64,000 nt of DNA from RYN-230 sp963782185 (GTDB lineage: Bacteria > Actinomycetota > Actinomycetes > Streptosporangiales > Streptosporangiaceae): assembly GCA_963782185.1 (NCBI GenBank), contig CAWAJB010000009.1, forward strand, positions 62,001 through 126,000, written 5' to 3'. The position numbers and the translations under genes were made by a program. This document shows, in pieces, positions 17,368 to 26,106 of this stretch; position 1 is the first letter of the stretch, and each line of letters begins with the position of its first letter. The notes beneath the pieces are model-generated. The model saw only the letters and a list, made by a program, of their open reading frames with translations, did not search any database and was not told the DNA's origin.

Positions 17368-18110
17368 GCCGTATCCTTTCGCGCGCCATCATCACCAGGG
17401 TCCCGAACCGCCGCCGCCGGGCCGGCACCGGGGGCGCCGTTACCCGCCGCCGGGCCGGGGCCCCCGCTGGCGGCCGGCGGCCCGCCGGGCTGGGCCGCGG
17501 GCCGGGGTGCGGCGCCCGGGCCGACGGCCCTGCGGACCACCAGGACGCGCTGCCCGAACGTGACCGTGCTGCCCGCCGCGACCAGCCAGAGCCCGATGGC
17601 CAGGACGAACGGCACGCCCAGCCCGGTCAGGCCGGCCGCGACCAGCACCACCAGCAGCCGCTCGGATCGCTCGGCCACGCCGACGTCGGCGCGCACGCCT
17701 ATCCCCTCGGCCCGGGCCCGGGCGTACGACACCAGGCCCCCGGCGACCAGGCAGTACAGCGCCACGCAGGCCAGCACGGGCTGATGGTCGCGGGCCAGGT
17801 AGATGGCCAGCCCGCTGAAGACCGCCCCATCACCGATCCGGTCCAGGGTCGAGTCGAGGAAGGCCCCCCAGGGCCCGGTGGTGCCTTTCACCCTGGCCAG
17901 CAGCCCGTCCAGCATGTCGAACATGGCGAAGCCCCAGCACACCAGGGTCCCGGCGAACAGGTGGCCGGTGGGGAACAGCCACAGCGCCCCGATGGCCACG
18001 CCGATCGTCCCGGCCGCCGTGATCATGTTCGGCGTGACCGGGGTGCGCGCGAGCGCCTGGCCCAGCGGCGACAGCAGGCGGGCGAACAGGGGTCTCAGAG
18101 CGTTCAGCAT
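17364..18110 (-). CDS. pgsA: CDP-alcohol phosphatidyltransferase, probable phosphatidylinositol phosphate synthase
   Basis: Integral membrane enzyme, predicted to join CDP-diacylglycerol and inositol phosphate, giving the PI precursor for PIMs. The signature D-G-x2-A-R-x8-G-x3-D-x3-D is complete in FDMLDGLLARVKGTT and GAFLDSTLDRIGD, at about residues 63-95. About six membrane helices follow. The last 50 residues are a Pro/Gly/Ala tail. Linkage to pimA and the acyltransferase, as in mycobacterial pgsA1, is the main reason for choosing the inositol substrate over glycerol phosphate. Confidence 0.88.
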   Translation of the reverse strand: MLNALRPLFARLLSPLGQALARTPVTPNMITAAGTIGVAIGALWLFPTGHLFAGTLVCWGFAMFDMLDGLLARVKGTTGPWGAFLDSTLDRIGDGAVFSGLAIYLARDHQPVLACVALYCLVAGGLVSYARARAEGIGVRADVGVAERSERLLVVLVAAGLTGLGVPFVLAIGLWLVAAGSTVTFGQRVLVVRRAVGPGAAPRPAAQPGGPPAASGGPGPAAGNGAPGAGPAAAVRDPGDDGARKDTA

Positions 18111-18236
18111 GGCCGTCCGATCCTACTGGCGGAGTGGACAGGGGGGACGATTCCGGCTGGGGGCTTGTGGTCGGGTGTCCAGCAGGTAAAGGCTGGCTGT
18201 GAGGCAGCCGAACAGCGTCGTAGGAGGCGAGTACTC

Positions 18237-20384
18237 ATGACCGACAGGAGAGGATCGAGCGCCACAGGCGGTACAGCAGGGGCCGATCAGCCCGGCAGCG
18301 TGCGGAATGTCGCGCTGGTCGGCCATTCCGGGTCAGGGAAGACAACTCTCGTGGAGGCTCTCCTCGTCAGCACGGGCGCGATCCCGCGCCCGGGACGAGT
18401 GGAGGACGGCTCCACCATCAGCGACTTCGATGAGGTGGAAGTCCGGCAGCAACGTTCCATCAACCTCACCCTGGCGCCCGTGGTGCACGCCGGGGTCAAG
18501 GTCAACCTTCTCGACACCCCGGGCTACGCCGACTTCACCGGCGACCTGCGGGCGGGCCTGAGGGCCGCGGACGCCGCGCTGTTCACCGTGCCGGCCACCG
18601 ACGGCCTGGACGGGCTGACCCGGATGCTGTGGGAGGAGTGCGCCTCCGTCGGCATGCCGCGCGCGGTGGTCATCACCAAGCTGGATCACCAGCGGGCCGA
18701 CTTCGACGAGGCCCTGCGGGCCTGCCAGGAGGCGTTCGGCGACTCAGTCGCCCCGCTCTACCTGCCGGTGACCTCGGGCCCCGGGGCCACCGGCGGGCTC
18801 ATCGGGCTGCTGTCCGGGCGGTTCTACGACTACACCGGCGGAACGCGCACCGAGCGGGACCCCGACCCGGATCAGGCGGACCGGCTCGAGGAGCTGCGCA
18901 GCTCGCTGATCGAGGGCGTCATCCAGGAGAGCGAAGACGAGACTCTCATGGACAGGTACCTGTCCGGGGAGAGCATCGATCCCAAGGTCCTGATCGAGGA
19001 CCTGGAGAAGGCGGTCGCCCGGGGCAGCTTCTACCCGGTGCTCACCACGTCGGCCCTGCAGGGCATCGGCCTGGCCGAGCTGCTGGAGATCATGACCCAG
19101 GCCTTCCCCGCACCCGGCGAGCATCCGCTGCCCGGCGTGACCACCCTCGACGGGAAGCCCGTGACCGGGCTGTCCTGCGACCCGGCGGGACCGCTGCTGG
19201 CCGAGGTGGTCAAGACCACGTCCGATCCGTATGTCGGCCGGATCAGCCTGGTCCGGGTGTTCTCCGGGACGCTGCGGCCAGACGCGCCGGTGCACGTGTC
19301 CGGGCACGGCCTGGCCGAGCGCGGCCACGCCGACCACGACATGGACGAGCGGGTCGGCGCGCTCACCTCGCCGCTGGGCAAGCAGCAGCGCCCGGTGGGG
19401 CAGTGCGTGGCCGGGGACATCTGCGCCGTGGCCAAGCTGACCAGCGCCGAGACCGGCGACACGCTGTCCGACAAGGACCGCCCGCTGCTCATGGAGCCGT
19501 GGTCGATGCCCGACCCGCTGCTCCCGGTGGCCATCGCGGCCAAGTCCAAGGCCGACGAGGACAAGATGTCCCAGGCCATCGGCCGGCTCGTGGCCGAGGA
19601 CCCGACGCTGCGGATGGAGAACAACTCCGAGACCCGCCAGCTCGTGCTCTGGTGCATGGGCGAGGCCCATTCCGACCTCCTGCTGGACCGGCTGTCCTCG
19701 CGGTACGGGGTGGGCGTGGAGACCAGGCAGCTCCGGGTCCCGCTGCGCGAGACCGTGGCCGGGAAAGCCCGGGGGCTGGGCCGTAACGTCAAGCAGACCG
19801 GCGGGCACGGCGAGTTCGGGGTGTGCCATATCGAGGTGGAACCGACGCCCTCGGGCACCGGGTTCGAGTTCGTGGACAAGGTCGTCGGGGGGGTGGTGCC
19901 CCGCCAGTTCATACCGTCGGTGGAGAAGGGGGTGCGTGCCCAGCTCGAGCTGGGCGTGCTGGCGGGTTATCCGATGGTCAACGTGAGGGTCACCTTGTTC
20001 GACGGCAAGGCCCACTCGGTGGACTCCTCGGACATGGCCTTCCAGAAGGCCGGCAAGGCGGCCCTGCGGGACGCCGCCGACAAGGCGAAGGTGCTGCTGC
20101 TGGAGCCGGTGGACGAGCTGTCGGTGCTGGTCGCGGACGACTACGTGGGTGCGGTCATGTCCGACCTGTCCTCGCGGCGCGGCCGGGTGCTCGGCACCGA
20201 GCCGGTGGCGGGCGGGCGGACCCTGGTCAAGGCCGAGGTGCCGCAGCTGGAGATCACCCGCTACGCGATCGACCTGCGCTCGATGTCGCATGGCACCGGC
20301 TCGTTCAGCCGCAGCTACCTGCGCTACGAGCCGCTCCCGTCCCACCTGGCCGACAAGGTCGCAGCCGCCGCGGACGCCGGGTAA
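18237..20384 (+). CDS. EF-G-like translational GTPase (FusA2 type)
   Basis: Paralogue of elongation factor G of about 715 residues. GTPase motifs are GHSGSGKTTLVEAL (G1), LLDTPGYADFTGDL (G3) and ITKLDHQRADF (G4, with TKLD in place of NKxD). The switch region has RQQRSINL where true EF-G has RGITI. Domain II (PYVGRISLVRVFSGTLRPDAPV), domain IV (KQTGGHGEFGVCHIEVEP) and domain V (RRGRVLGTEPVAGG) follow. The ATG at 18237 has TAGGAGGC just upstream. It is the only plus-strand gene in the first 25 kb and is divergent from pgsA with about 125 bases between. It probably differs in role from the main EF-G, as described for mycobacterial FusA2. Confidence 0.9.
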   Translation: MTDRRGSSATGGTAGADQPGSVRNVALVGHSGSGKTTLVEALLVSTGAIPRPGRVEDGSTISDFDEVEVRQQRSINLTLAPVVHAGVKVNLLDTPGYADFTGDLRAGLRAADAALFTVPATDGLDGLTRMLWEECASVGMPRAVVITKLDHQRADFDEALRACQEAFGDSVAPLYLPVTSGPGATGGLIGLLSGRFYDYTGGTRTERDPDPDQADRLEELRSSLIEGVIQESEDETLMDRYLSGESIDPKVLIEDLEKAVARGSFYPVLTTSALQGIGLAELLEIMTQAFPAPGEHPLPGVTTLDGKPVTGLSCDPAGPLLAEVVKTTSDPYVGRISLVRVFSGTLRPDAPVHVSGHGLAERGHADHDMDERVGALTSPLGKQQRPVGQCVAGDICAVAKLTSAETGDTLSDKDRPLLMEPWSMPDPLLPVAIAAKSKADEDKMSQAIGRLVAEDPTLRMENNSETRQLVLWCMGEAHSDLLLDRLSSRYGVGVETRQLRVPLRETVAGKARGLGRNVKQTGGHGEFGVCHIEVEPTPSGTGFEFVDKVVGGVVPRQFIPSVEKGVRAQLELGVLAGYPMVNVRVTLFDGKAHSVDSSDMAFQKAGKAALRDAADKAKVLLLEPVDELSVLVADDYVGAVMSDLSSRRGRVLGTEPVAGGRTLVKAEVPQLEITRYAIDLRSMSHGTGSFSRSYLRYEPLPSHLADKVAAAADAG

Positions 20385-20405
20385 CCCGCGGGCCTGGCCG
20401 GCCGC

Positions 20406-20963
20406 TCAGCCCGGCCAGGCGTCGGCGATCAGCTTCCTCGTGTCCCTCAGCAGTTGAGGCAGGACGCGGGTGTGGCCGACCACGGGCATGAAGTTGGTGT
20501 CCCCGCCCCACCGGGGCACCACGTGCTGGTGCAGGTGCGCCGCGATTCCCGCGCCCGCGACCGAGCCCATGTTCATGCCGATGTTGAAACCCTGCGCGCC
20601 GGACGCGGTGCGCAGCGCCGTCATGGCCCGCTTGGTGAGCGTGGCCAGCTCCGCGGTCTCAGCCTCGTCCAGGTCGGTGTAGTCGGCCACGTGCCGGTAC
20701 GGGAGCACCATCAAGTGGCCGGCGTTGTAGGGGTACAGGTTGAGGACGCTGTAGACCAGCTGGCCCCGGGCCACGATCAGGCCGTCCTCATCGCTGAGCG
20801 CCGGGATCCGGCAGAACGGGCACCCGTCACCCTCGCCGGCCCCGGCCGGCTTGTTCTCGCCCTTGATGTAGGCCATCCGGTGCGGCATCCACAGCCGGGC
20901 GAATCCGTCCGGGATGCCGGCGCCGTCCTGCTCGGACAGGCCAGGCTCGGTTGGCTCGGTCAT
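20406..20963 (-). CDS. HIT-family nucleotide hydrolase/phosphorylase
   Basis: Histidine-triad protein, probably acting on diadenosine polyphosphates or AMP conjugates. The triad HLHQHVVPRWGGD sits at about residues 135-147. CPFCRIPALSDEDGLIVARG and NLYPYNAGHLMVLPYRHVAD match the mycobacterial homologue encoded beside pgsA1. The ATG at 20963 is eight bases from the thrS stop, so the two are cotranscribed. The open frame upstream to 21164 is shadow. Confidence 0.93.
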   Translation of the reverse strand: MTEPTEPGLSEQDGAGIPDGFARLWMPHRMAYIKGENKPAGAGEGDGCPFCRIPALSDEDGLIVARGQLVYSVLNLYPYNAGHLMVLPYRHVADYTDLDEAETAELATLTKRAMTALRTASGAQGFNIGMNMGSVAGAGIAAHLHQHVVPRWGGDTNFMPVVGHTRVLPQLLRDTRKLIADAWPG

Positions 20964-20970
20964 CGAGCGG

Positions 20971-23007
20971 TCAGACCTGGATGCGCTGCTGGACGGCGCT
21001 GACGATCTCGGCGACGGCGTCGGCGACCGGGACGCCGTTGCGCTGCCCGCCGTCGCGGAACCGGAACGAGACCGCGCCCTTGGCCACGTCGTCGTCCCCG
21101 GCCAGCAGCATGTAGGGCACCTTCTGGCGCTGCGCGTTGCGGATCTTCTTCTGCATCCGGTCATCGCTGGTGTCCACCTCGACCCGGATGCCCTGCTCCC
21201 GCAGCTGGGCCGCGGCCTTCTCCAGGTAGGGCACGTGCGCGTCGGTGATGGGGATGCCGATCACCTGGACCGGCGCGAGCCACGGCGGGAAGGCCCCGGC
21301 GTAGTGCTCGAGCAGGATCCCGAAGAACCGCTCGATCGAGCCGAACAGCGCGCGGTGGATCATGTAGGGACGCTGCCGGGAGCCGTCGGGGGCCTGGTAC
21401 TCGACGCCGAACCGGCCCGGCTCCTGGAAGTCCACCTGGAGGGTGGACAGCTGCCAGCGGCGCCCGATCGCGTCCTTCACGTGCACGTCGATCTTGGGGG
21501 CGTAGAACGCGCCCTCGCCCTCGGCGACGGTGTACGGCAGGCCCGAGGCGTCCAGGGCGTGCTTGAGCGCGGCCTCGGCCGCGTCCCACTCGGCGGGCTC
21601 CCCCACGTACTTCTCCGGCCGGGTGGACAGCTCGGCCTCGAACTCGGTCAGGCCGAAGTCGCGGAGCAGGCCGACCACGAAGCTCAGCAGCGAGGCCAGC
21701 TCCGGAGCGAGCTGCTCCGGTGTGCAGAAGATGTGCGAGTCATCCTGGGTGAACCCGCGGGCGCGGGTCAGGCCGTGCACCACCCCGGATTTCTCGTACC
21801 GGTACACGGTGCCGAACTCGAACAGGCGGAGCGGCAGCTCCCGGTAGGAGCGCCCGCGCGACTGGAAGATGAGCACGTGCATCGGGCAGTTCATCGGCTT
21901 CATGTAGTACCGGGCGCCGTCCAGTTCCATGGGCGGGAACATGCTCTCGGCGTAGAAGCCGAGGTGCCCCGAGGTCTGGAACAGCTGTTCCTTGGTCAGG
22001 TGCGGGGTGTTGACGTACTGGTAACCCGCTTCCTCGTGGCGGCCGCGTGCGTAGTCCTCCATCACCCGGCGGACGGTGGCGCCCTTGGGGTGGAAGACCG
22101 GCAGCCCGGAGCCGATCTCGGTCGGGAACGAGAACAGGTCCAGCTCCGCGCCGAGCCGCCGGTGATCGCGGCGTTCCGCCTCGGCGAGCAGCTTCAGGTA
22201 CTCGTCCTGTGCCTCCCGGGACTCCCAGGCGGTCCCGTAGATCCGCTGCAGCTGGGGGTTCTTCTCACTCCCCCGCCAGTACGCGCCGCCGGAGCGCATC
22301 AGCTTGAACGCCGGGATCTGCCGGGTGGTGGGCACGTGCGGCCCGCGGCACAGGTCCTTCCAGCATGCCTGGCCGGTGGCGGGGTCGAGGTTGTCGTAGA
22401 TGGTGAGCTGGCTGCCGCCGACCTCGACCGCTTCCTCGACGCTGACCTCGGAGGGCGCGACCGAGGCCCCGGGGGCTGACGCGGTCGGGCTGCCGCCCTT
22501 GATCCCGATCAGCTCGAGCTTGTAGGGCTCACCGGCGAGTTCCTCGCGGGCCTGGTCGTCGCTGACCTCACGCCGGGAGAAGCGCTGGCCCTGCTTCACG
22601 ATCTGGCGCATCCGCTGCTCGATGGCCTTGAGGTCCGCGGGGCTGAACGGCGCGGGCACGTCGAAGTCGTAGTAGAAACCGTTCTCCACGGGCGGCCCGA
22701 TACCCAGCTTGGCCCCGGGGAACAGTTCCTGGACCGCCTGGGCCATCACATGCGCGGTGGAGTGCCGCATGATCGCCCGGCCATCGCCGCTGCCCACCTC
22801 GACCGGCTCGACGGAGTCACCGTCGGCCAGCGGCGAGGCCAGGTCGCGCAGCTCGCCGTTGACCCGCGCGGCGATCACCGCGGAGCCGGGGGCGCCCGCC
22901 GGGCCGCCGCCCGGCTCGCCCAGCCGGAGCGCGTCACCGGCCGTAGTGCCCGCGTCCACCACGTGCTCGCGACCGGCGAGGGTGATGTGCAGCTGCAGGG
23001 CCGACAC
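20971..23007 (-). CDS. thrS: Threonine--tRNA ligase
   Basis: Charges tRNA-Thr with threonine. Order: TGS domain (ALQLHITLAGREHVVDAGTTAG), editing domain with HSTAHVMAQAVQELFPGAKLG, class II catalytic core (MNCPMHVLIFQSRGRSYRELPLRLFEFGTVYRYE, with zinc-binding Cys in MNCPMH) and the anticodon-binding domain (APVQVIGIPITDAHVPYLEKAAAQLREQGIRVEVD). The GTG at 23007 gives the family N-terminus, with AGGGAG upstream. About 678 residues. An Ala/Ser/Gly insertion lies between the TGS and editing parts. First gene of thrS-HIT and then pgsA, interrupted by the EF-G-like gene. Confidence 0.97.
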   Translation of the reverse strand: MSALQLHITLAGREHVVDAGTTAGDALRLGEPGGGPAGAPGSAVIAARVNGELRDLASPLADGDSVEPVEVGSGDGRAIMRHSTAHVMAQAVQELFPGAKLGIGPPVENGFYYDFDVPAPFSPADLKAIEQRMRQIVKQGQRFSRREVSDDQAREELAGEPYKLELIGIKGGSPTASAPGASVAPSEVSVEEAVEVGGSQLTIYDNLDPATGQACWKDLCRGPHVPTTRQIPAFKLMRSGGAYWRGSEKNPQLQRIYGTAWESREAQDEYLKLLAEAERRDHRRLGAELDLFSFPTEIGSGLPVFHPKGATVRRVMEDYARGRHEEAGYQYVNTPHLTKEQLFQTSGHLGFYAESMFPPMELDGARYYMKPMNCPMHVLIFQSRGRSYRELPLRLFEFGTVYRYEKSGVVHGLTRARGFTQDDSHIFCTPEQLAPELASLLSFVVGLLRDFGLTEFEAELSTRPEKYVGEPAEWDAAEAALKHALDASGLPYTVAEGEGAFYAPKIDVHVKDAIGRRWQLSTLQVDFQEPGRFGVEYQAPDGSRQRPYMIHRALFGSIERFFGILLEHYAGAFPPWLAPVQVIGIPITDAHVPYLEKAAAQLREQGIRVEVDTSDDRMQKKIRNAQRQKVPYMLLAGDDDVAKGAVSFRFRDGGQRNGVPVADAVAEIVSAVQQRIQV

Positions 23008-23060
23008 GGCGGGCTCCCTGGATAGTTGTCGAGTGGGGCCATTGCCCCAGCCTCTGATGC

Positions 23061-23092
23061 TATCGAGGCGCGGCCGTAGCCGCGCCTCGATA
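23061..23092. terminator. Perfect 14-bp hairpin between the L,D-transpeptidase gene and thrS
   Basis: TATCGAGGCGCGGC, a CGTA loop, then the exact reverse complement. It lies 29 bases past the L,D-transpeptidase stop and 54 bases before the thrS start. No U tract follows, which is common for actinobacterial terminators. It probably ends the upstream transcript, but it could also fold in the thrS leader. Confidence 0.65.
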
Positions 23093-23120
23093 TCGCCCTG
23101 ACCGCTCCGCGGACTCCTGG

Positions 23121-24623
23121 CTACCGGACGGTGACGAGGCTGCCGTAGGTCAGGTAAGGCCACACGTAGTGAGCCTGGTCGTACGGCAGCTCGACGCAGC
23201 CCAGGCTCTGCGGCGCGCCGTAGAAGCCGCGGGGGAAGTAGTGCACCGCGTCGCCGCCGTTGAAGTACGCCACCCAGGAGACCGGGTCGGCGTAGTGGGA
23301 GCCGTCCGGGTTCGTGCCCGACATGATCTGGAACTGGTAGCGCAGGTAGACCGGGAAGGTGCCGTCGGCGGTAGGCGCGGCCGGGATGCCGGTGTTGGCC
23401 AGCGTGTGCAGGATGACGTGCCCGTTATGCCACACGGTCAGCGTTTCCGGGCTGGCCTTGCTGGCCAGGGCGTAGGTGTAACCGTGGGGGTTCTTCTTGT
23501 TGGCCGCGGCGGCGCTGATCACGTCCCGCCACAGGGCGGGGGTCATCACGCCGGTCATGGTGAGGCCGTGGTTGGCCTGGAAGGCCCGGATCGCCCCCTG
23601 CATGATCAGGCTGGACTTGCCGCCCCAGAAGCTGGTCAGGACCGATGGGTAGCCCTTCTTCCAGGTGAAGGTCCCGGCCAGCGGCGAGTACATGGCGGAC
23701 AGCTCGGTGGGGACGTTGTCCGGCTCCATCGCGTCAGGGTTCTGGGGGGCCCACTTGAGCGGCAGGTAGCCCATTTGCGCGAGCATCTGCTTCAGCCGCA
23801 GGGTGGACCAGTGCCGGGTGGTGAACTGCTCGGTCATGGTCCTGGCCACCACCCCGCCCGCGGCGGAGCGGGGCCCGGATCCGCCGGCCGGGAACGTGAC
23901 CCGCACCCGGGTGCCGGGCAGGAACGGGGTGGACGGGGTGAACGTCAGCGTGGTGCCCGCCTTCGTCCAGGTCCCGGGGGTCGCGGGGTCCAGGACCGGC
24001 ATCGGCGAGGTGGCGGCCAGCGGGGCGGACAGGGTCACCCGGACCGGGCTGGCACCGTTGGTGCGGGTCACCGCGCCGCCCTGGGTCACGGACTCGACCA
24101 GCAGCGGCGGGGCGGCCTGGGCGCCGGACTGATGGTCCGAGACGGTGGTGACGTGCCCGGCAGAGCCGGACGCGCCGAGCATCCCGATGGTCACGCCCGC
24201 GACCACGAGGACAGCCACGCCGCCGGAGGCGAGAAGGAGGATCTTGGTCCGCCGGGACCCGGGCGCCGCCACGTCCCCGTCCCCCGGGTTCCCGGCTGCG
24301 GGGTGCCCGGCTGCTGGGCTGCCGCCCTGGCCGTCCCCGTCCCCGGGGCTCCCGGCCGGGGGACTGCCGCCCTGGCCGTCCCCCGCCTGCGTGGCCGTGT
24401 CCGCGGCGGTACCGGCCGTGGTCCCGCCCGACGGGGACGCCGTAGGCCGCCGCATCCACCCTGGAGTCTGCACGTTCCGCTCCCTCGTGTTCCCTGTGCC
24501 CGGCATCGGCCTGCGGGCCCTCGCCCCACCGGCCTGCCCGCTGTAACGCATTCCGGACATACCCGGTTCCCGTGCGCCGGCGTGTCTCGCGCCTTCGCCT
24601 GTCCTACGTGACAGCCCGGGCAC
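23121..24623 (-). CDS. L,D-transpeptidase (YkuD domain), membrane-anchored
   Basis: Predicted peptidoglycan cross-linking enzyme. A Gly/Asp/Pro-rich cytoplasmic N-terminus with repeats (GDGQGGSP) precedes one membrane helix (ILLLASGGVAVLVVAGVTIGML). An Ig-like domain (PSTPFLPGTRVRVTFPAGG) and a peptidoglycan-binding-like segment (AIRAFQANHGLTMTGVMTPALW) come next. The YkuD domain has HYFPRGFYGAPQSLGCVELP near the C-terminus. The catalytic Cys is present. The usual SHGC reads SLGC here, so the His next to it is Leu. The start is uncertain, since several in-frame starts precede the helix. Confidence 0.88.
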   Translation of the reverse strand: MPGLSRRTGEGARHAGAREPGMSGMRYSGQAGGARARRPMPGTGNTRERNVQTPGWMRRPTASPSGGTTAGTAADTATQAGDGQGGSPPAGSPGDGDGQGGSPAAGHPAAGNPGDGDVAAPGSRRTKILLLASGGVAVLVVAGVTIGMLGASGSAGHVTTVSDHQSGAQAAPPLLVESVTQGGAVTRTNGASPVRVTLSAPLAATSPMPVLDPATPGTWTKAGTTLTFTPSTPFLPGTRVRVTFPAGGSGPRSAAGGVVARTMTEQFTTRHWSTLRLKQMLAQMGYLPLKWAPQNPDAMEPDNVPTELSAMYSPLAGTFTWKKGYPSVLTSFWGGKSSLIMQGAIRAFQANHGLTMTGVMTPALWRDVISAAAANKKNPHGYTYALASKASPETLTVWHNGHVILHTLANTGIPAAPTADGTFPVYLRYQFQIMSGTNPDGSHYADPVSWVAYFNGGDAVHYFPRGFYGAPQSLGCVELPYDQAHYVWPYLTYGSLVTVR

Positions 24624-24689
24624 CCCGGAACGTCCTCAGCGGGTGATATCCGCGGCGCGGACATAGGCCTCTAGCTGGGCAAATATGCT

Positions 24690-25661
24690 CTAGAGCCAGT
24701 CTTTGCGGCGGAAGATCATATACAGGGTCGCAGATAGGCCAACCATGATCAGTGTGGACGTCCAGAAACCGGCGATCCGGCCAAAACCCGGATAGGGCAC
24801 ATTCTGCCCGTAAAAGCCGGTGACGGCAGTCGGCACGGCAATGATCGCGGCCCAGCTGGTGACCTGCTTCATGATCACGTTGAGCCGGTTGCCGCGGACC
24901 GTGAGGTGAGTTTCCAGGATGGTCGTGACCAGGTCGCGGAGGGACTCCGTCCATTCGGTCGCGCGGAGCACGTGATCGTAGACGTCGTGGAAGTACGGCA
25001 GGATCTCGCCGTCCACGACGTGCAGGTCACGCCGGAGCAGCGAGTTGAGCACCTCGCGCATCGGCAGCACCACGCGCCGCAGCACGACCAGCGACTTGCG
25101 CAGCTCGAACGTGCGGCGCTGCATCTCGTTGTCCCGGGGATTGTCGTCGAACAGCTGGTCCTCGAGCGTCTCGATCTGGGTGTCCAGCGACTGGACCGCC
25201 TCGAAATGGGTGTCCACCACGTAGTCGAGCAGGCCGTAGAGCAGGAACCCCGCCCCGCATTTGGCCAGGTCCGGTGAGTCGTCCCAGCGGCGGATCACCG
25301 CGTCGATGTCGAAGCCGCGGCTGCGCCGCACCGTGACCAGCGCGCGGTCGGTGACGAACGCGTCAACCTCGTCGATTTCCAGTTGGCCAGTGCCGGTGTT
25401 CAGCTTCACCCCGTATGAGGTGACGAAGATGTGGCTCTGGTAGCGGTCCAGCTTGGCCCGCTGGTGCTCGGCCACCGCGTCCTCGACCGCCAGCGGGTGC
25501 AGCCCCAGTTCCTCGCTGATCGAGGACAGGTCCGCCGCGGTCGGCTCGCAAAAGTCGAACCAGATGACCGCGGTCGGGTCGGCCAGGTAGTCGGAGACCT
25601 TGGCGACGGGGAAGCCCTCGTCCTCCAGGATCCCGTTGCGGTACATGCGGGTACGCGCCAT
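24690..25661 (-). CDS. CorA-family divalent cation transporter
   Basis: Pentameric Mg2+/Co2+ channel family. A soluble alpha/beta domain (WFDFCEPTAADLSSISEELGLHPLAVEDAV) and a long stalk helix precede two C-terminal membrane helices (WAAIIAVPTAVTGFYG and FWTSTLIMVGLSATLYMIF). The protein ends in RRKDWL. The loop signature normally read GMN is GQN here (FYGQNVPYPGF). I believe this variant occurs in other actinobacterial members, but selectivity cannot be assumed. 323 residues, ATG start. The gap to the L,D-transpeptidase gene (24624-24689) shows nothing clear. Confidence 0.88.
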   Translation of the reverse strand: MARTRMYRNGILEDEGFPVAKVSDYLADPTAVIWFDFCEPTAADLSSISEELGLHPLAVEDAVAEHQRAKLDRYQSHIFVTSYGVKLNTGTGQLEIDEVDAFVTDRALVTVRRSRGFDIDAVIRRWDDSPDLAKCGAGFLLYGLLDYVVDTHFEAVQSLDTQIETLEDQLFDDNPRDNEMQRRTFELRKSLVVLRRVVLPMREVLNSLLRRDLHVVDGEILPYFHDVYDHVLRATEWTESLRDLVTTILETHLTVRGNRLNVIMKQVTSWAAIIAVPTAVTGFYGQNVPYPGFGRIAGFWTSTLIMVGLSATLYMIFRRKDWL

Positions 25662-25759
25662 GGTGGCAAAGATAAGGGCATCAGGGCCAAGCTGCTGCCC
25701 CGGTGGGCGCCGCCACGCCGCGCCGGCCGCAACCGCCCGGGGCTGGCATGATCGGGGTC

Positions 25760-26095
25760 ATGACGGTTATCAAGATCAACGCGATCACCGTGCCAGCGGA
25801 CAGCGGGGACGAGCTGGCCCGCCGCTTCGCGGCCCGGGCCGGCGCCGTGGACAACCAGGCCGGGTTCGAGGGGTTCGAGCTGCTCAAGCCCACGGACGAG
25901 CGGACCACCTGGCTGGTCATCACCCGGTGGCGGGACGAGGAGTCCTTCGCCGCGTGGCTGAACTCCCCGGCGTTCGGGCACGGGCACCGCTCGCAGGCCG
26001 AGCGGGAGGGCGGTCAGGCCCCCCCGCCGGTCGGGGTGTCCAGCGAGCTGTGGTCCTACGAGCCCGCGGGCGGTTCCGCGGCGCAGCCCGGCTGA
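25760..26095 (+). CDS. Antibiotic biosynthesis monooxygenase (ABM) domain protein
   Basis: Small ferredoxin-like alpha/beta protein of about 111 residues. VIKINAITVPADSGDELARRFAARAG and NQAGFEGFELLKPTDERTTWLVITRWRDEESFAAWL are typical of the ABM group, which includes heme-degrading HmoA/MhuD-like enzymes. Substrate cannot be assigned. I prefer the ATG at 25760, which gives the family start MTVIKIN, over one four codons upstream. It is divergent from the CorA gene and convergent with the permease gene, so it is probably a single-gene unit. Confidence 0.8.
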   Translation: MTVIKINAITVPADSGDELARRFAARAGAVDNQAGFEGFELLKPTDERTTWLVITRWRDEESFAAWLNSPAFGHGHRSQAEREGGQAPPPVGVSSELWSYEPAGGSAAQPG

Positions 26096-26106
26096 ACCGT
26101 TAGCAC

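Noticed and set aside
23008..23120. T-box or other riboswitch before thrS
   Set aside because: The gap is about 110 bases and shows one simple hairpin only. No T-box core or specifier layout was seen.
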